The position numbers and the translations under genes are program-made. This document shows, piece after piece, positions 46,552 to 55,631 of a stretch of 64,000 bases of DNA; the stretch's first letter is position 1; every line of letters begins with the position of its first letter. Source of the stretch: Pseudomonas sp. M30-35 (lineage in GTDB: Bacteria > Pseudomonadota > Gammaproteobacteria > Pseudomonadales > Pseudomonadaceae); assembly GCF_002163625.1 (NCBI RefSeq), contig NZ_CP020892.1, positions 868,001 to 932,000 on the forward strand, written 5' to 3'. Under the pieces are notes generated by a model. That model did no database searches. It was not told where the DNA came from and saw only the letters and a program-made list of their open reading frames with translations.

Positions 46552-47733
46552 ATGAGCCAGGACAAAGCCAAATTCTCTACTCAGGTGATCCACGCCGGTG
46601 ACCAGTCGAGCTATGCCGATAATGCTATTTTCCCGGCGATTGTTACCGCCAGCTCATTTGTTCAGCGAGGCCTTGATGAGCCCAGCGAGTACGCTTACAG
46701 CCGGGTCAGCAACCCCACACGTCATGCTTATGAGACCTGCATCGCCCAGCTTGAGGGCGGCTGTGGCGCCGTGGCGTGCGCCTCCGGCATGGCCGCGACG
46801 TCTACTGTGTTCGAGTTGCTGGAAAAAGATGCCCACGTCATCGTTATGGCAGGCGTTTATGGCGGCACCTTTCGCTTGCTTAACGATTACCGCAGCAGAA
46901 CCTCTGGCTTGACCGTCAGCTATGTCGACCTCAACGATCTTGAAGCGCTGGCTGCCAGCAGCACCGAGAAGACTCAACTGATCTGGATCGAAACCCCAAC
47001 CAACCCAATTCTGCAGCTGGTCGATATTGCCCCGGTGGCCGCGTTCGCCCGTGAGCACGGGATTCTTACCTGCGTCGACAACACCTTTTGCTCGCCCTGG
47101 AATCAGCGACCAATTGAGTCTGGGGTTGATCTGGTCATGCACTCGGCGAGCAAATACATTGGTGGCCATTCCGACCTGATTGGCGGTGTGGTGGTGGCGG
47201 CCAACGAGGACCTGTTCAAGCGCCTGCGCAACATCAGCATGGCGATTGGTGCAGTGCAGGGGCCGTTTGATTGCTACTTGGCCTTGCGGGGCTTGAAGAC
47301 GCTGGATGTGCGCATGGAACGCCAATGCAGCAATGCGCTGAACGTCGCGCAGTTTCTCAGCCAGCACCCGCAGGTTGAGGCGGTGTTTTATCCAGGGCTG
47401 CCGAGCCATCCGCAATACGCCCTTGGCCAACGGCAAATGCGCAGCGGCGGCGCGGTGGTGTCATTGCGTTTGAAGGCCGATCGCGCAGGCACCGCACGGT
47501 TTATCGAGCAACTGTCGATCTTCGTCCTGGCGGATTCGCTGGGCGGGGTTGAAAGCATGATCAATCATTCCTACAGCATGTCGCATTGCTCGCTGAGCCA
47601 TGAGCAAAAAGCGGCGTTTGGGATTACCGAGAACCTGCTGCGACTGTCGATCGGTATCGAGCATGCCGATGATCTAGTTGCAGATCTGCAGCGAGGTTTT
47701 GCTGCGGTTTTACCCGAGAAGGCAGAACTATAA
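46552..47733 (+). CDS. Cystathionine gamma-synthase/methionine gamma-lyase-type PLP enzyme
   Basis: The 393-residue enzyme has the Cys/Met-metabolism PLP fold: AYSRVSNPTRHAYE, CASGMAATSTVFELL, VDNTFCSPWNQRPIESG, and the PLP lysine in MHSASKYIGGHSDLIGG. The family includes cystathionine synthases and lyases and methionine gamma-lyase; sequence alone does not separate them here. AGGA precedes the ATG. The stop touches the ATG of the NhaC-family gene, so the two are almost surely cotranscribed. Confidence 0.86.
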   Translation: MSQDKAKFSTQVIHAGDQSSYADNAIFPAIVTASSFVQRGLDEPSEYAYSRVSNPTRHAYETCIAQLEGGCGAVACASGMAATSTVFELLEKDAHVIVMAGVYGGTFRLLNDYRSRTSGLTVSYVDLNDLEALAASSTEKTQLIWIETPTNPILQLVDIAPVAAFAREHGILTCVDNTFCSPWNQRPIESGVDLVMHSASKYIGGHSDLIGGVVVAANEDLFKRLRNISMAIGAVQGPFDCYLALRGLKTLDVRMERQCSNALNVAQFLSQHPQVEAVFYPGLPSHPQYALGQRQMRSGGAVVSLRLKADRAGTARFIEQLSIFVLADSLGGVESMINHSYSMSHCSLSHEQKAAFGITENLLRLSIGIEHADDLVADLQRGFAAVLPEKAEL

Positions 47734-49161
47734 ATGACGGATTACGGTATCTGGTCAATCATGCCGCCGCTGCTGACGATTTTTTTAGCAGTGTTCACTC
47801 GCCAAGTAATCCTGTCGCTGGTTGCCGGTGTTGTTGCCGGTTTTCTGGTGCTCTCGGATTTCCACATAGGCCCAGCATTGGTAGGTTCCGCGCAGGGTCT
47901 GGTTGATGTATTCAAATCTGATGGTGCGGTTAAGACCTTGCTGTTTGGCTTGATGGTCGGCGCGATTATCCACTTGGCCCGCATCACCGGCGGCATGGCC
48001 AGCCTGGTCAAGTTGCTGACTGATCGCGAGCGTGTGGTGAAAGGCCCAATCAGCACGCAACTGCTGGGTATGGCCATCGCGACCTTGATCTTCATCGAGA
48101 GCAATTTGTCGCTGCTGACCGCAGGTACTGTGACCAGCGGCTTGGCCAGCAAGTACCGGGTTTCGCGTGAGCAAATGGCTTATGTGATCCAAGGCACGGG
48201 GCTTAGCGTGTGGTCGTCGATTCTGTTCAACGGCTGGGGCGCGGCAATGATGGGTGTCATCGCATTGCAGGTAGGCAAGGGCTTTGTCAGTGGCGAGCCG
48301 TTTAGCATCCTCGCCAATTCGATGCTTTACAACGTCTACGCCTGGGCGTCGATTGGCTTTGTCCTGCTGAGCATCTTCAGCCGTTTCTCATTTGCCGGTA
48401 TGCGCCGGGCAAACGAGCGGGCGGCGCAAGGTATTGAGTTGCGTGAAGGCGCGATTCCGTTGATGGCTGAGTTTGATGAAGAGTCGGTGCGTGAACCGAG
48501 CACGCACAGCGTGTGGAATCTGCTGCTGCCGCTGTTGGCGATGATTATCAGCGTGCCCATTGGTTTGTATATCACCGGTGATGGACAGCTGAGCAAGGGT
48601 TCTGGCTCGACGGCCGTGCTTTGGGGCGTGCTCAGCGGTCAACTCGTCGGCGCGGTGCAGTACTTGCTGATCAAGCGGATTTTCACCCTTGATGAGTACT
48701 TTCGTGAGCTGCTGGCGGGGTATCAGTCAATGATCCCGCTGACGGTGGTGATGACCTTGGCATTTATGATCGGCAATATCAGTGGCGACCTCAACGTCGG
48801 TGGTTATCTGGCGCATCACATTAATGACTACGTGCCAGCCGGTTTGTCTGCCGCCTTCGTGTTTGTTGTGGCATGCGGTATTTCGCTGTCGACCGGCACA
48901 TCCTGGGGCACCTTCGCGATCATGATTCCGATTGGAATCCAGATTGCTGCGGCGACTGGCGTTGACCCTTATCCACTGATTGGCGCGGCGATTTCAGGGT
49001 CTATCTTTGGTGACTCGATTTCACCGATCAGCGACACCGGTATCGTCACCTCGATGGCCACGCGTAACGATCACATCGACCACATCAATACCCAACTGCC
49101 TTATGGCTTAGCGGCCGGTGCGGTGGCGCTGTTGTTCTTTATTGGTGTCGGCCTTCTATAA
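47734..49161 (+). CDS. NhaC-family transporter
   Basis: The 475-residue protein has about eleven hydrophobic segments and NhaC-family sequence such as SLVAGVVAGFLVLSDF, LIFIESNLSLLTAGTV, CGISLSTGTSWGTFAIMIPI and GDSISPISDTGIVTSMATR. The family holds Na+/H+ antiporters but also organic-solute carriers, including methionine carriers (MetT). The ATG directly follows the TAA of the PLP-enzyme gene, which favours an amino-acid carrier over a housekeeping antiporter; inference. Confidence 0.86.
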   Translation: MTDYGIWSIMPPLLTIFLAVFTRQVILSLVAGVVAGFLVLSDFHIGPALVGSAQGLVDVFKSDGAVKTLLFGLMVGAIIHLARITGGMASLVKLLTDRERVVKGPISTQLLGMAIATLIFIESNLSLLTAGTVTSGLASKYRVSREQMAYVIQGTGLSVWSSILFNGWGAAMMGVIALQVGKGFVSGEPFSILANSMLYNVYAWASIGFVLLSIFSRFSFAGMRRANERAAQGIELREGAIPLMAEFDEESVREPSTHSVWNLLLPLLAMIISVPIGLYITGDGQLSKGSGSTAVLWGVLSGQLVGAVQYLLIKRIFTLDEYFRELLAGYQSMIPLTVVMTLAFMIGNISGDLNVGGYLAHHINDYVPAGLSAAFVFVVACGISLSTGTSWGTFAIMIPIGIQIAAATGVDPYPLIGAAISGSIFGDSISPISDTGIVTSMATRNDHIDHINTQLPYGLAAGAVALLFFIGVGLL

Positions 49162-50397
49162 CGGGCTGTGCAGCCAGTCGAGCATACCCAAGCCTGCTTG
49201 TCGGCCAGTGGCGAAGCAGGCGGTGAGCAGGTAGCCGCCGGTTGGCGCTTCCCAGTCGAGCATCTCACCCGCGCAGAATATGCCGGGCAGTTGGTTGAGC
49301 ATCAACTGTTGATTAAGCTCGGCAAACGGTACGCCGCCAGCGGTGCTGATGGCTTCATCCAACGGTCGGGGTTGAACCAAGGTAATCGGCAAGGCTTTAA
49401 TTGCCTGGGCCAGACGCGCCGGGTTCTGGAATACCTCGGCAGCAGTCAGCTCACGCAGCAGACCTGCTTTAACCCCGTCTATATTGACCTGCCGATGCAG
49501 GTGCTTGGCCATTGAGTGTGAACCTCGTGGCTTGCTCAGGGTTTTTTCCAAGGTATTGATAGTGCTGTGCGGCAGTAGGTCGAGGTAAACCGTGGCGCTG
49601 CCGTGCTGGTTGATCTGCTGGCGAATTTTTGCTGAAAGCGCATACACCAAGCTGCCTTCGATGCCCTTGGCCGTCAGTACAAACTCCCCTTGGCGTGGTG
49701 TTTCATCCGCTAAGTTCAGGCTGATGTTTTTCAGCGGTGAACCGGCAAATTTGTCCTGTAGAAACGGGCTCCAGCCGGCCACCTCAAAACCACAGTTGCT
49801 CGGTTGCAAGGGGCTGATTTCAACGCCGCGGTTTTGCAGCAGCTCAACCCAGGCCCCATCAGAACCCAAGCGCGACCAACTGGCGCCACCAAGTGCCAGC
49901 AACGTTGCGTCAGGCGCAAATTGAAACTCGCCCTCTGTGTTCTTCATGCGTAGCTGGCCATCCTCGGTCCAGCCAAGCCAACGGTGGCGAGTGTGGATGC
50001 TGACATTGTGCTCACGCAGGCGTTTGAGCCAAGCGCGCAGCAGCGGCGCGGCTTTCATATCAGTCGGGAATACCCGGCCCGAGGTGCCGACAAAGGTCTC
50101 GATACCCAGGTCGTGAATCCAACTGCGCAATGCATCGGCATCAAATGTTGTGAGTAACTGACCGATTTCCCCGCTGCGTTCAGCGTAGCGCTGGATAAAC
50201 GCAGGTTTGGCTTCCGAATGTGTGATGTTCATGCCGCCGACACCCGCCAGCAGGAACTTGCGTCCCACTGAAGGCATGGCATCAAACAGGTCAACTCTGA
50301 CCCCAGCCATCCCCAGAACTTCAGCCGCCATCAAGCCAGCCGGACCTCCACCAATAATGGCGACGTGTCGGGCAGGGTCAGTGGAATTCGGCGTCAT
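49156..50397 (-). CDS. NAD(P)/FAD-dependent flavoprotein (TIGR03862-like, HI0933 family)
   Basis: The 413-residue protein has an N-terminal FAD-binding GGGPAGLMAAEVLGMAG motif, GRKFLLAGVGGMNITHSE, and a C-terminal FCAGEMLDWEAPTGGY FAD segment. This is the HI0933/BaiN-like flavoprotein family, whose Pseudomonas branch is listed as TIGR03862. Reaction unknown. It overlaps the NhaC-family gene by six bases at the 3' ends. Confidence 0.86.
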   Translation of the reverse strand: MTPNSTDPARHVAIIGGGPAGLMAAEVLGMAGVRVDLFDAMPSVGRKFLLAGVGGMNITHSEAKPAFIQRYAERSGEIGQLLTTFDADALRSWIHDLGIETFVGTSGRVFPTDMKAAPLLRAWLKRLREHNVSIHTRHRWLGWTEDGQLRMKNTEGEFQFAPDATLLALGGASWSRLGSDGAWVELLQNRGVEISPLQPSNCGFEVAGWSPFLQDKFAGSPLKNISLNLADETPRQGEFVLTAKGIEGSLVYALSAKIRQQINQHGSATVYLDLLPHSTINTLEKTLSKPRGSHSMAKHLHRQVNIDGVKAGLLRELTAAEVFQNPARLAQAIKALPITLVQPRPLDEAISTAGGVPFAELNQQLMLNQLPGIFCAGEMLDWEAPTGGYLLTACFATGRQAGLGMLDWLHSPL

Positions 50398-50454
50398 CAG
50401 GGCTTTGCTCGGTCATGTCAGCGAGGGTAATGGCCGGCATTCTACACCAGCGAA

Positions 50455-51369
50455 TTACATGCGCTCAGCCCAAACACGTGTGGCGCTGTGATGCAGGATG
50501 CCGTGACGCGCCGCGAGCGCCTTGCGGTCTTTGTCGTAGCCACCACCAATGACGCCCATCACCGGAATGTCGCGGCCAACGCAGTGGCGCAATACCGCTT
50601 CATCACGCGCAGCGACGCCTTGATCGGTGAGTTTTAGATAGCCCAATGCATCATCTTTATGCACATCGACCCCGGCGTCGTACAGCACAATGTCGGGCTG
50701 ATACAGCGGCAACAAGTAATTCAGGGCGTCATCGACCACTTGCAGGTAGTCACTGTCGCCCATGCCCATCGGCAATGGAATGTCCCAGTCGCTTTGGGCT
50801 TTGCGTGCCGGAAAATTTTTTTCACAGTGCAGCGATACGGTGATTGCTTCTGGCGTATCGGCTAGCAAACGTGCGGTGCCGTCGCCCTGGTGTACGTCGC
50901 AATCAAAGATCAATACACGTTGTACTTTGCCCGCTTCGAGCAGGTAATGGCTGATCACCGCGAGGTCATTGAAGATGCAAAAACCAGCCGGGTGATCATA
51001 GTGCGCATGGTGCGTGCCGCCAGCCAGGTGGCAAGCCATGCCATGCTTGAGCGCCAGTTCAGCGGTTAGAATCGAGCCGCCAACGGCGCGGACCGTGCGC
51101 TGCGCCAGTGCTGCACTCCAAGGTAAACCGAGTCGGCGTTGGTCGGCATGGGGCAACTCACCGCTCATGTAGCGCTCGATGTAATCTGGGCAATGGGCTA
51201 ATGCCAAAACCTCATTGGGGCAGAGTTCTGGGCGCTGCAATTCACTGTCGCTCACCACGCCGCTGTCGATCAGGTGCTGATGCAGCAGCCGGAATTTTTC
51301 CATGGGGAAGCGGTGCTCCACAGGAAACTCCGGGCTGTAGTCGGGGTGATAGACCAGCGGTAGGCGCAT
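50455..51369 (-). CDS. Histone-deacetylase-family zinc amidohydrolase
   Basis: The 304-residue enzyme has the HDAC signature GGTHHAHYDHPAGFCIFNDLA with the His-His pair, the zinc ligands in FDCDVHQGDGT and the Asp in YDAGVDVHKDD. Bacterial members deacetylate polyamines or acetylated proteins; the short HDAC11-like length fits class IV relatives. The start at 51369 is the family start; the longer frame to 51528 overlaps the neighbouring acetyltransferase promoter. It is divergent from the GNAT gene, across 77 bases. Confidence 0.9.
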   Translation of the reverse strand: MRLPLVYHPDYSPEFPVEHRFPMEKFRLLHQHLIDSGVVSDSELQRPELCPNEVLALAHCPDYIERYMSGELPHADQRRLGLPWSAALAQRTVRAVGGSILTAELALKHGMACHLAGGTHHAHYDHPAGFCIFNDLAVISHYLLEAGKVQRVLIFDCDVHQGDGTARLLADTPEAITVSLHCEKNFPARKAQSDWDIPLPMGMGDSDYLQVVDDALNYLLPLYQPDIVLYDAGVDVHKDDALGYLKLTDQGVAARDEAVLRHCVGRDIPVMGVIGGGYDKDRKALAARHGILHHSATRVWAERM

Positions 51370-51446
51370 ACAATGACTTCTATAAGAGGTTTTCAGCGAT
51401 CCAAGAGTATGGCGCTGCAGAGCATGACGACTCAAGTGGAGTAGCA

Positions 51447-52013
51447 ATGAGCGAGCTGAGAGAGCTGCAAACACAACGATTAATCCTGCGTCCGTGGCGC
51501 GAGAATGATCTGCCTGCGTTCGCGGCAATGAATGCCAACCCAGAGGTCATGCGCCACTTTCCAGCGTGCATGAGCGGCGAAGAAAGTGATGCGCTGGCGC
51601 AGCGAATTATCCAGCACTTTGCCGATTATAGCTTTGGCCAGTGGGTGGTTGAACGCGCGGCTCAACCGGGATTGATAGGTGTTGTCGGTTTGCAGCATGT
51701 CAACTTTGCAGCGGCATTTACCCCGGCAGTTGAAGTCGGCTGGCGACTGGATTCGAATCACTGGCGTCAAGGTTATGCACTGGAGGCGGCACAGGCGGTA
51801 CTGCGCCATGGTTTCACTGAACTAGAGCTTGAACAGATCGTCGCGTTTACCGTACCGGCAAACACTGCATCGCAAGCATTGATGCGGCGTTTGCATATGC
51901 AGCGCGATCCGCTTGCTGACTTTGAGCATCCGCGTCTACCGGTCGAGCATCCGTTGCGTCAGCATGTGCTTTATCGGCTTACGCGTGAACAGTGGCAGCA
52001 AACCCATGAGTGA
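51447..52013 (+). CDS. GNAT-family N-acetyltransferase (RimJ/RimL type)
   Basis: The 188-residue protein begins MSELRELQTQRLILRPW, the usual opening of RimJ/L-type acetyltransferases, with the acetyl-CoA loop near WRQGYALEAAQAVLRHGF and NTASQALMRRLHM. The ATG at 51447 has GTGGAG upstream; the longer frame to 51108 lies inside the divergent deacetylase gene. It overlaps the SagB-like gene by eight bases, opening a run of five overlapping genes. Substrate unknown. Confidence 0.85.
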   Translation: MSELRELQTQRLILRPWRENDLPAFAAMNANPEVMRHFPACMSGEESDALAQRIIQHFADYSFGQWVVERAAQPGLIGVVGLQHVNFAAAFTPAVEVGWRLDSNHWRQGYALEAAQAVLRHGFTELELEQIVAFTVPANTASQALMRRLHMQRDPLADFEHPRLPVEHPLRQHVLYRLTREQWQQTHE

Positions 52014-53628
52014 TCTCGTCAGGGCTTATCACCAGCTCAGTAAGCACCAACCCGGTCACTTTGCACCTGGCCCCGGTCAGTTGGAATGGGCCACGCAGCC
52101 CGCGCCGTTTCGCCGCTACAACCGTGCGCGACTGATTGAGTTGTGGCATCGCCCATATGAGGAGTCACCTGCGTATGACAGCGCCTTCAGTGAGTCGGCA
52201 CAGCCACCTGCCGAGCTTAATCTGGCAAGTATCTCGCAGCTGTTTTATGACAGCCTGGCGGTGTCCGCGTGGAAGCAGGCGGGCGCCACGCGCTGGGCGT
52301 TGCGGGTTAATCCATCGTCCGGCAATTTACACCCGACCGAGGCCTATGCGCTGATTCCGGCAGGCACGCTTGAGTCGTCTGCCTTGCTCGTGCATTACGC
52401 GCCGGATGCGCACGCATTGGAGGTACGCAGCGAGTTGCCTGCAGCGCTTGCTGAACAGTTTCACTGTGCATTGCCTGCGGGTGGGTTTCTATTGGGTTTG
52501 AGCAGTATTGCCTGGCGCGAGGCATGGAAGTACGGCGAGCGCGCTTACCGTTACTGCAATCATGACCTTGGCCACGCATTGGCGGCGCTGGCGATAGCGG
52601 CAAATGTGCAGGGCTGGCAAGTACGCATGCTGCATGCCGTTGCAGAGGAACAACTCGATGCAGTGCTGGGGTTGGACCGCCACGGTTTTGCCGAAGCGGA
52701 GCACGCAGATTGCCTGTTGTGGGTTGGCCCAGCGGTAACCGCTGAATTCCCGCTACCTGCAACCTTGCTGCACGGCTTGTCTGCGCTCGAACTGGCTGGA
52801 ACGCCGAATCGTTTGTCGCGCCAATACCGCAACTGGCCGGAGTTGCCGCGCGTACAGGCGCTGTGCCGTGCACCAGCATTGCCGGCCGCTGACTGGCAAG
52901 CCGGGGAGGGGCGCATGCACGCAGATAATCCGGGATTGCCGCTGCGTCCGATTTTGCACCGCAGGCGCAGCGCTCAATCCATGGATGGCAAAACCGGTAT
53001 CCATGTTGAGTTACTGTTGGCCTGGTTGCGTCGTCTTATGCCGCACAACTCGCCCGTGCCGTTCGCCACGATGGGTGAGCCCGCTCAGGTCGATTTATTA
53101 ATCTTTGTTCATCGGGTGCAGGGCTTGCAACCGGGGCTCTACTGGTTAGCACGCGTGACCGGCGAGGTTGAAACTGGCTTACGTGGAGATTTTAGCTGGC
53201 AGCGCGTGGATAATCAGCTGCCGCTGTATCGCTTGCTGGAAGGTGATGCCCGTGAGCTGGCTGAGTTTTTATCCTGCTCGCAAGATATCGCCAGCGATGG
53301 TTGTGTGGCCATGGCTATGCTCGCGCGTTTTGATACTGCGCTGGCGGCAGGCCAGTGGCGCTATCCGCGCTTGTATTGGGAATGCGGTCAGATAGGCCAG
53401 GTATTGTATTTAGAGGCAGAGGCTGCAGGGCTATCTGCGACGGGTATCGGCTGTTATTTCGACGATGCTGTGCATGAATTACTGGGCTTGGCCGACACCC
53501 GCTGGCAAAGTCTCTACCATTTCACCTTGGGTAAGGCTGTTTGGGATGAGCGTTTAACTGCGCTACCCGCCTATCCAACGCTACGATTACCAGCCGCAGC
53601 AAGCGGTAAGGAGCGGTTCGATGAGTAA
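52006..53628 (+). CDS. Tandem nitroreductase-fold protein, SagB/ThcOx-like
   Basis: The 540-residue protein carries two SagB/ThcOx-type nitroreductase domains: the first (about 80-250) with WALRVNPSSGNLHPTEAYAL, the second (about 320-520) with RRRSAQSMDG and SATGIGCYFDDAVHELLGL. SagB oxidases make azoles in RiPP pathways together with YcaO proteins; no YcaO, leader peptide or transporter gene is near. Pseudomonas proteins of this kind stand alone and are unassigned. It overlaps the GNAT gene and tesB by eight bases each. Confidence 0.85.
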   Translation: MSDLVRAYHQLSKHQPGHFAPGPGQLEWATQPAPFRRYNRARLIELWHRPYEESPAYDSAFSESAQPPAELNLASISQLFYDSLAVSAWKQAGATRWALRVNPSSGNLHPTEAYALIPAGTLESSALLVHYAPDAHALEVRSELPAALAEQFHCALPAGGFLLGLSSIAWREAWKYGERAYRYCNHDLGHALAALAIAANVQGWQVRMLHAVAEEQLDAVLGLDRHGFAEAEHADCLLWVGPAVTAEFPLPATLLHGLSALELAGTPNRLSRQYRNWPELPRVQALCRAPALPAADWQAGEGRMHADNPGLPLRPILHRRRSAQSMDGKTGIHVELLLAWLRRLMPHNSPVPFATMGEPAQVDLLIFVHRVQGLQPGLYWLARVTGEVETGLRGDFSWQRVDNQLPLYRLLEGDARELAEFLSCSQDIASDGCVAMAMLARFDTALAAGQWRYPRLYWECGQIGQVLYLEAEAAGLSATGIGCYFDDAVHELLGLADTRWQSLYHFTLGKAVWDERLTALPAYPTLRLPAAASGKERFDE

Positions 53629-54490
53629 AGTTCTTGATGATTTGGTGGCGTTGCTGAGCCTCGAAACCATTGAAGAAAACCTGTTTCGCGGTGTGAGCCA
53701 GGATCTGGGATTTCGTCAGTTGTTTGGTGGCCAAGTACTCGGTCAGTGCATCTCTGCGGCGAGCCAGACCATGGATGATGAGCGGCATGTGCATTCGATG
53801 CACGGCTATTTCCTGCGCCCGGGTGATCCAACCTTGCCGATTGTCTATCAGGTCGATCGCGTGCGTGATGGCGGCAGCTTTAGCACGCGCCGCGTCATGG
53901 CGATTCAAAAGGGCCAGCCAATCTTCACCTGCAGCGCCTCATTTCAGGCGGACGAGTCAGGCTTTAGTCATCAGATCGAAATGCCGGATATTCCAGGCCC
54001 AGAAGAGTTGGCGTCGGAGACTGAACTGGCGCAGCAAGTGGCGCACTTGCTGCCCGAGCGGATGCGTGAGCGAGCGCTGAGTGACAAGCCAATCGATATT
54101 CGCCCGGTTACCGTCGGCAATCCGTTCAACCCGGAAGTTACTGAGCCGGTTAAGTATGTCTGGTTCAAGGCTGATGGTACGTTGCCAGAGAGCCCGGCGC
54201 TGCATAAGTACATTCTTGGCTATGCCTCGGACTTCAATCTGTTGACCACCTCGATGCTGCCGCATGGTATTTCGGTGTGGCAAAAGTTCATGCAGGTGGC
54301 CAGCCTAGATCATTCCTTGTGGTTTCACTGCAATCTGCGCATGGACGACTGGTTGCTTTATGCAATGGACAGCCCGTGGGCGGGTAACGCCCGTGGTTTC
54401 GCCCGCGGCAGCGTGTTCAACCGGCAGGGCAAGCTGGTTGCCTCGGTTGCTCAGGAAGGTTTGATACGTCTGCGTGAAGACTGGAAATGA
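53621..54490 (+). CDS. tesB: Acyl-CoA thioesterase II
   Basis: The 289-residue double-hotdog thioesterase hydrolyses medium- and long-chain acyl-CoAs. Family segments include FRGVSQDLGFRQLFGGQVLG and HSMHGYFLRPGDPTLPIVY at the N terminus and DHSLWFHCNLRMDDWLLY with the catalytic Asp. It overlaps the SagB-like gene by eight bases and the HAD gene by four (ATGA). The length is standard. Confidence 0.94.
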   Translation: MSKVLDDLVALLSLETIEENLFRGVSQDLGFRQLFGGQVLGQCISAASQTMDDERHVHSMHGYFLRPGDPTLPIVYQVDRVRDGGSFSTRRVMAIQKGQPIFTCSASFQADESGFSHQIEMPDIPGPEELASETELAQQVAHLLPERMRERALSDKPIDIRPVTVGNPFNPEVTEPVKYVWFKADGTLPESPALHKYILGYASDFNLLTTSMLPHGISVWQKFMQVASLDHSLWFHCNLRMDDWLLYAMDSPWAGNARGFARGSVFNRQGKLVASVAQEGLIRLREDWK

Positions 54491-55086
54491 GCCTGCACAC
54501 AGCGCAGCACTGGGTGTTCGACATGGACGGCACGCTGACGCTGGCTGTGCATGACTTCGAGGCGATCAAGCGTGAGCTGGATATTCCGCTTGAGCAAGAT
54601 ATTTTGCATCATCTTGCCGCGTTACCGATCGCCGAAGCCAAGGCCAAGCATGCGTGGCTACTCGAGCACGAGCGCGAATTAGCGCTTAATGCGCGGCCTG
54701 CACCCGGCGCGGTCGAGCTGCTGCGTGAGTTGTCTGAGCGTGGTTATCAACTGGGTATCCTGACCCGCAATGCCCATGAACTGGCGCTGCTGACCTTGCA
54801 GGCGATTGGGGTTGGCGACTACTTTGCGGCACCTGATGTGATCGGCCGTGGTGAAGCGCTGCCCAAGCCAGACCCGGATGGTTTGCTGCGTTTGGCGCAG
54901 CGCTGGAAGGTTGCGTCAACGCAGTTGGTGATGGTCGGTGATTACCGCTTCGACCTGCAATGCGCCCGTGCGGCTGGCGCTTACAGTGTGTTGGTTAACT
55001 TGCCGAGCAACCCTTGGCCCGAGCTGGTTGATCACTTTGCCGTGGATTGCAATGCTCTGCTCAAGCAACTTACTGGCCAGGCATGA
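54487..55086 (+). CDS. HAD-family phosphatase
   Basis: The 199-residue protein has HAD motif I WVFDMDGTLT, motif II-type GILTRNAHELAL, a Lys in LPKPDPDGLLR and motif IV MVGDYRFDLQCARAAG. It belongs to the small cytosolic phosphatases; the substrate is unknown. It overlaps tesB and the final GNAT gene by four bases each, so the set is translationally linked. Confidence 0.87.
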   Translation: MSLHTAQHWVFDMDGTLTLAVHDFEAIKRELDIPLEQDILHHLAALPIAEAKAKHAWLLEHERELALNARPAPGAVELLRELSERGYQLGILTRNAHELALLTLQAIGVGDYFAAPDVIGRGEALPKPDPDGLLRLAQRWKVASTQLVMVGDYRFDLQCARAAGAYSVLVNLPSNPWPELVDHFAVDCNALLKQLTGQA

Positions 55087-55538
55087 CGTTGCTGATACGC
55101 AAGGCTCAGCTGGACGAGGCGTCAGTGATCAGCTGGGTAATCATCACTGCGATCAAGCAAACCAATGCCAAGGATTACCCCGCTGAACTAATCGAGTCGT
55201 TACCTGAGCATTTTTCTGCTGAACAAATCGCAGAGCGCATGTCGACGCGAGACACCTATGTCGCCCTGGACGCTGGCGTGGTCATCGCCACTGCCAGCCT
55301 GGACGGGATGACCGTGCGCTCGGTTTTTGTCTTGCCGGAGTATCAAGGCCATGGCGCGGGTTTGGCGCTGATGGCGCAAATAGAAACGCTGGCGCTGCAG
55401 CGCTCGATTCGCAAATTGAGTGTACCGTCCTCGATTACCGCCGAAGGCTTTTATAAGCGTCTGGGCTACGCAACGATTCGTGAAGTGTACGAGGGCGCCG
55501 AAAAAATAATCGTCATGACCAAGGCGCTTGATCCCTGA
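55083..55538 (+). CDS. GNAT-family N-acetyltransferase
   Basis: The 151-residue protein has the GNAT acetyl-CoA segment VRSVFVLPEYQGHGAGLALM and the C-terminal AEGFYKRLGYATI motif. The ATG at 55083 overlaps the HAD stop (ATGA); the frame to 55047 is an extension. It ends the five-gene overlapping run and is followed by a GGTGG-type hairpin. Substrate unknown. Confidence 0.82.
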   Translation: MTLLIRKAQLDEASVISWVIITAIKQTNAKDYPAELIESLPEHFSAEQIAERMSTRDTYVALDAGVVIATASLDGMTVRSVFVLPEYQGHGAGLALMAQIETLALQRSIRKLSVPSSITAEGFYKRLGYATIREVYEGAEKIIVMTKALDP

Positions 55539-55542
55539 CTGG

Positions 55543-55567
55543 GGTGGGCGACGCTTTTCCGCCCACC
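55543..55567. repeat. GGTGG-type intergenic hairpin
   Basis: GGTGGGCG (55543-55550) and CGCCCACC (55560-55567) are perfect arms around ACGCTTTTC, the same pattern as at 1675-1702. It lies between the last GNAT gene and the convergent cueR gene, where it may also end transcription. Confidence 0.58.
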
Positions 55568-55631
55568 ATTGGTGGTTGTGGATATCTATGCAAATGATCA
55601 GGAGTTGCTGGACAAGCTTCGCGCTGCCTTT

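Noticed and set aside
46654..47436. 260-codon minus-strand frame inside the gamma-synthase-like gene
   Set aside because: Antisense to an intact PLP enzyme and free of domain signal; typical long shadow in GC-biased codons.
52006..53628. RiPP azole cluster around the SagB-like gene
   Set aside because: No YcaO, no short precursor with Cys/Ser/Thr-rich core and no dedicated exporter nearby.
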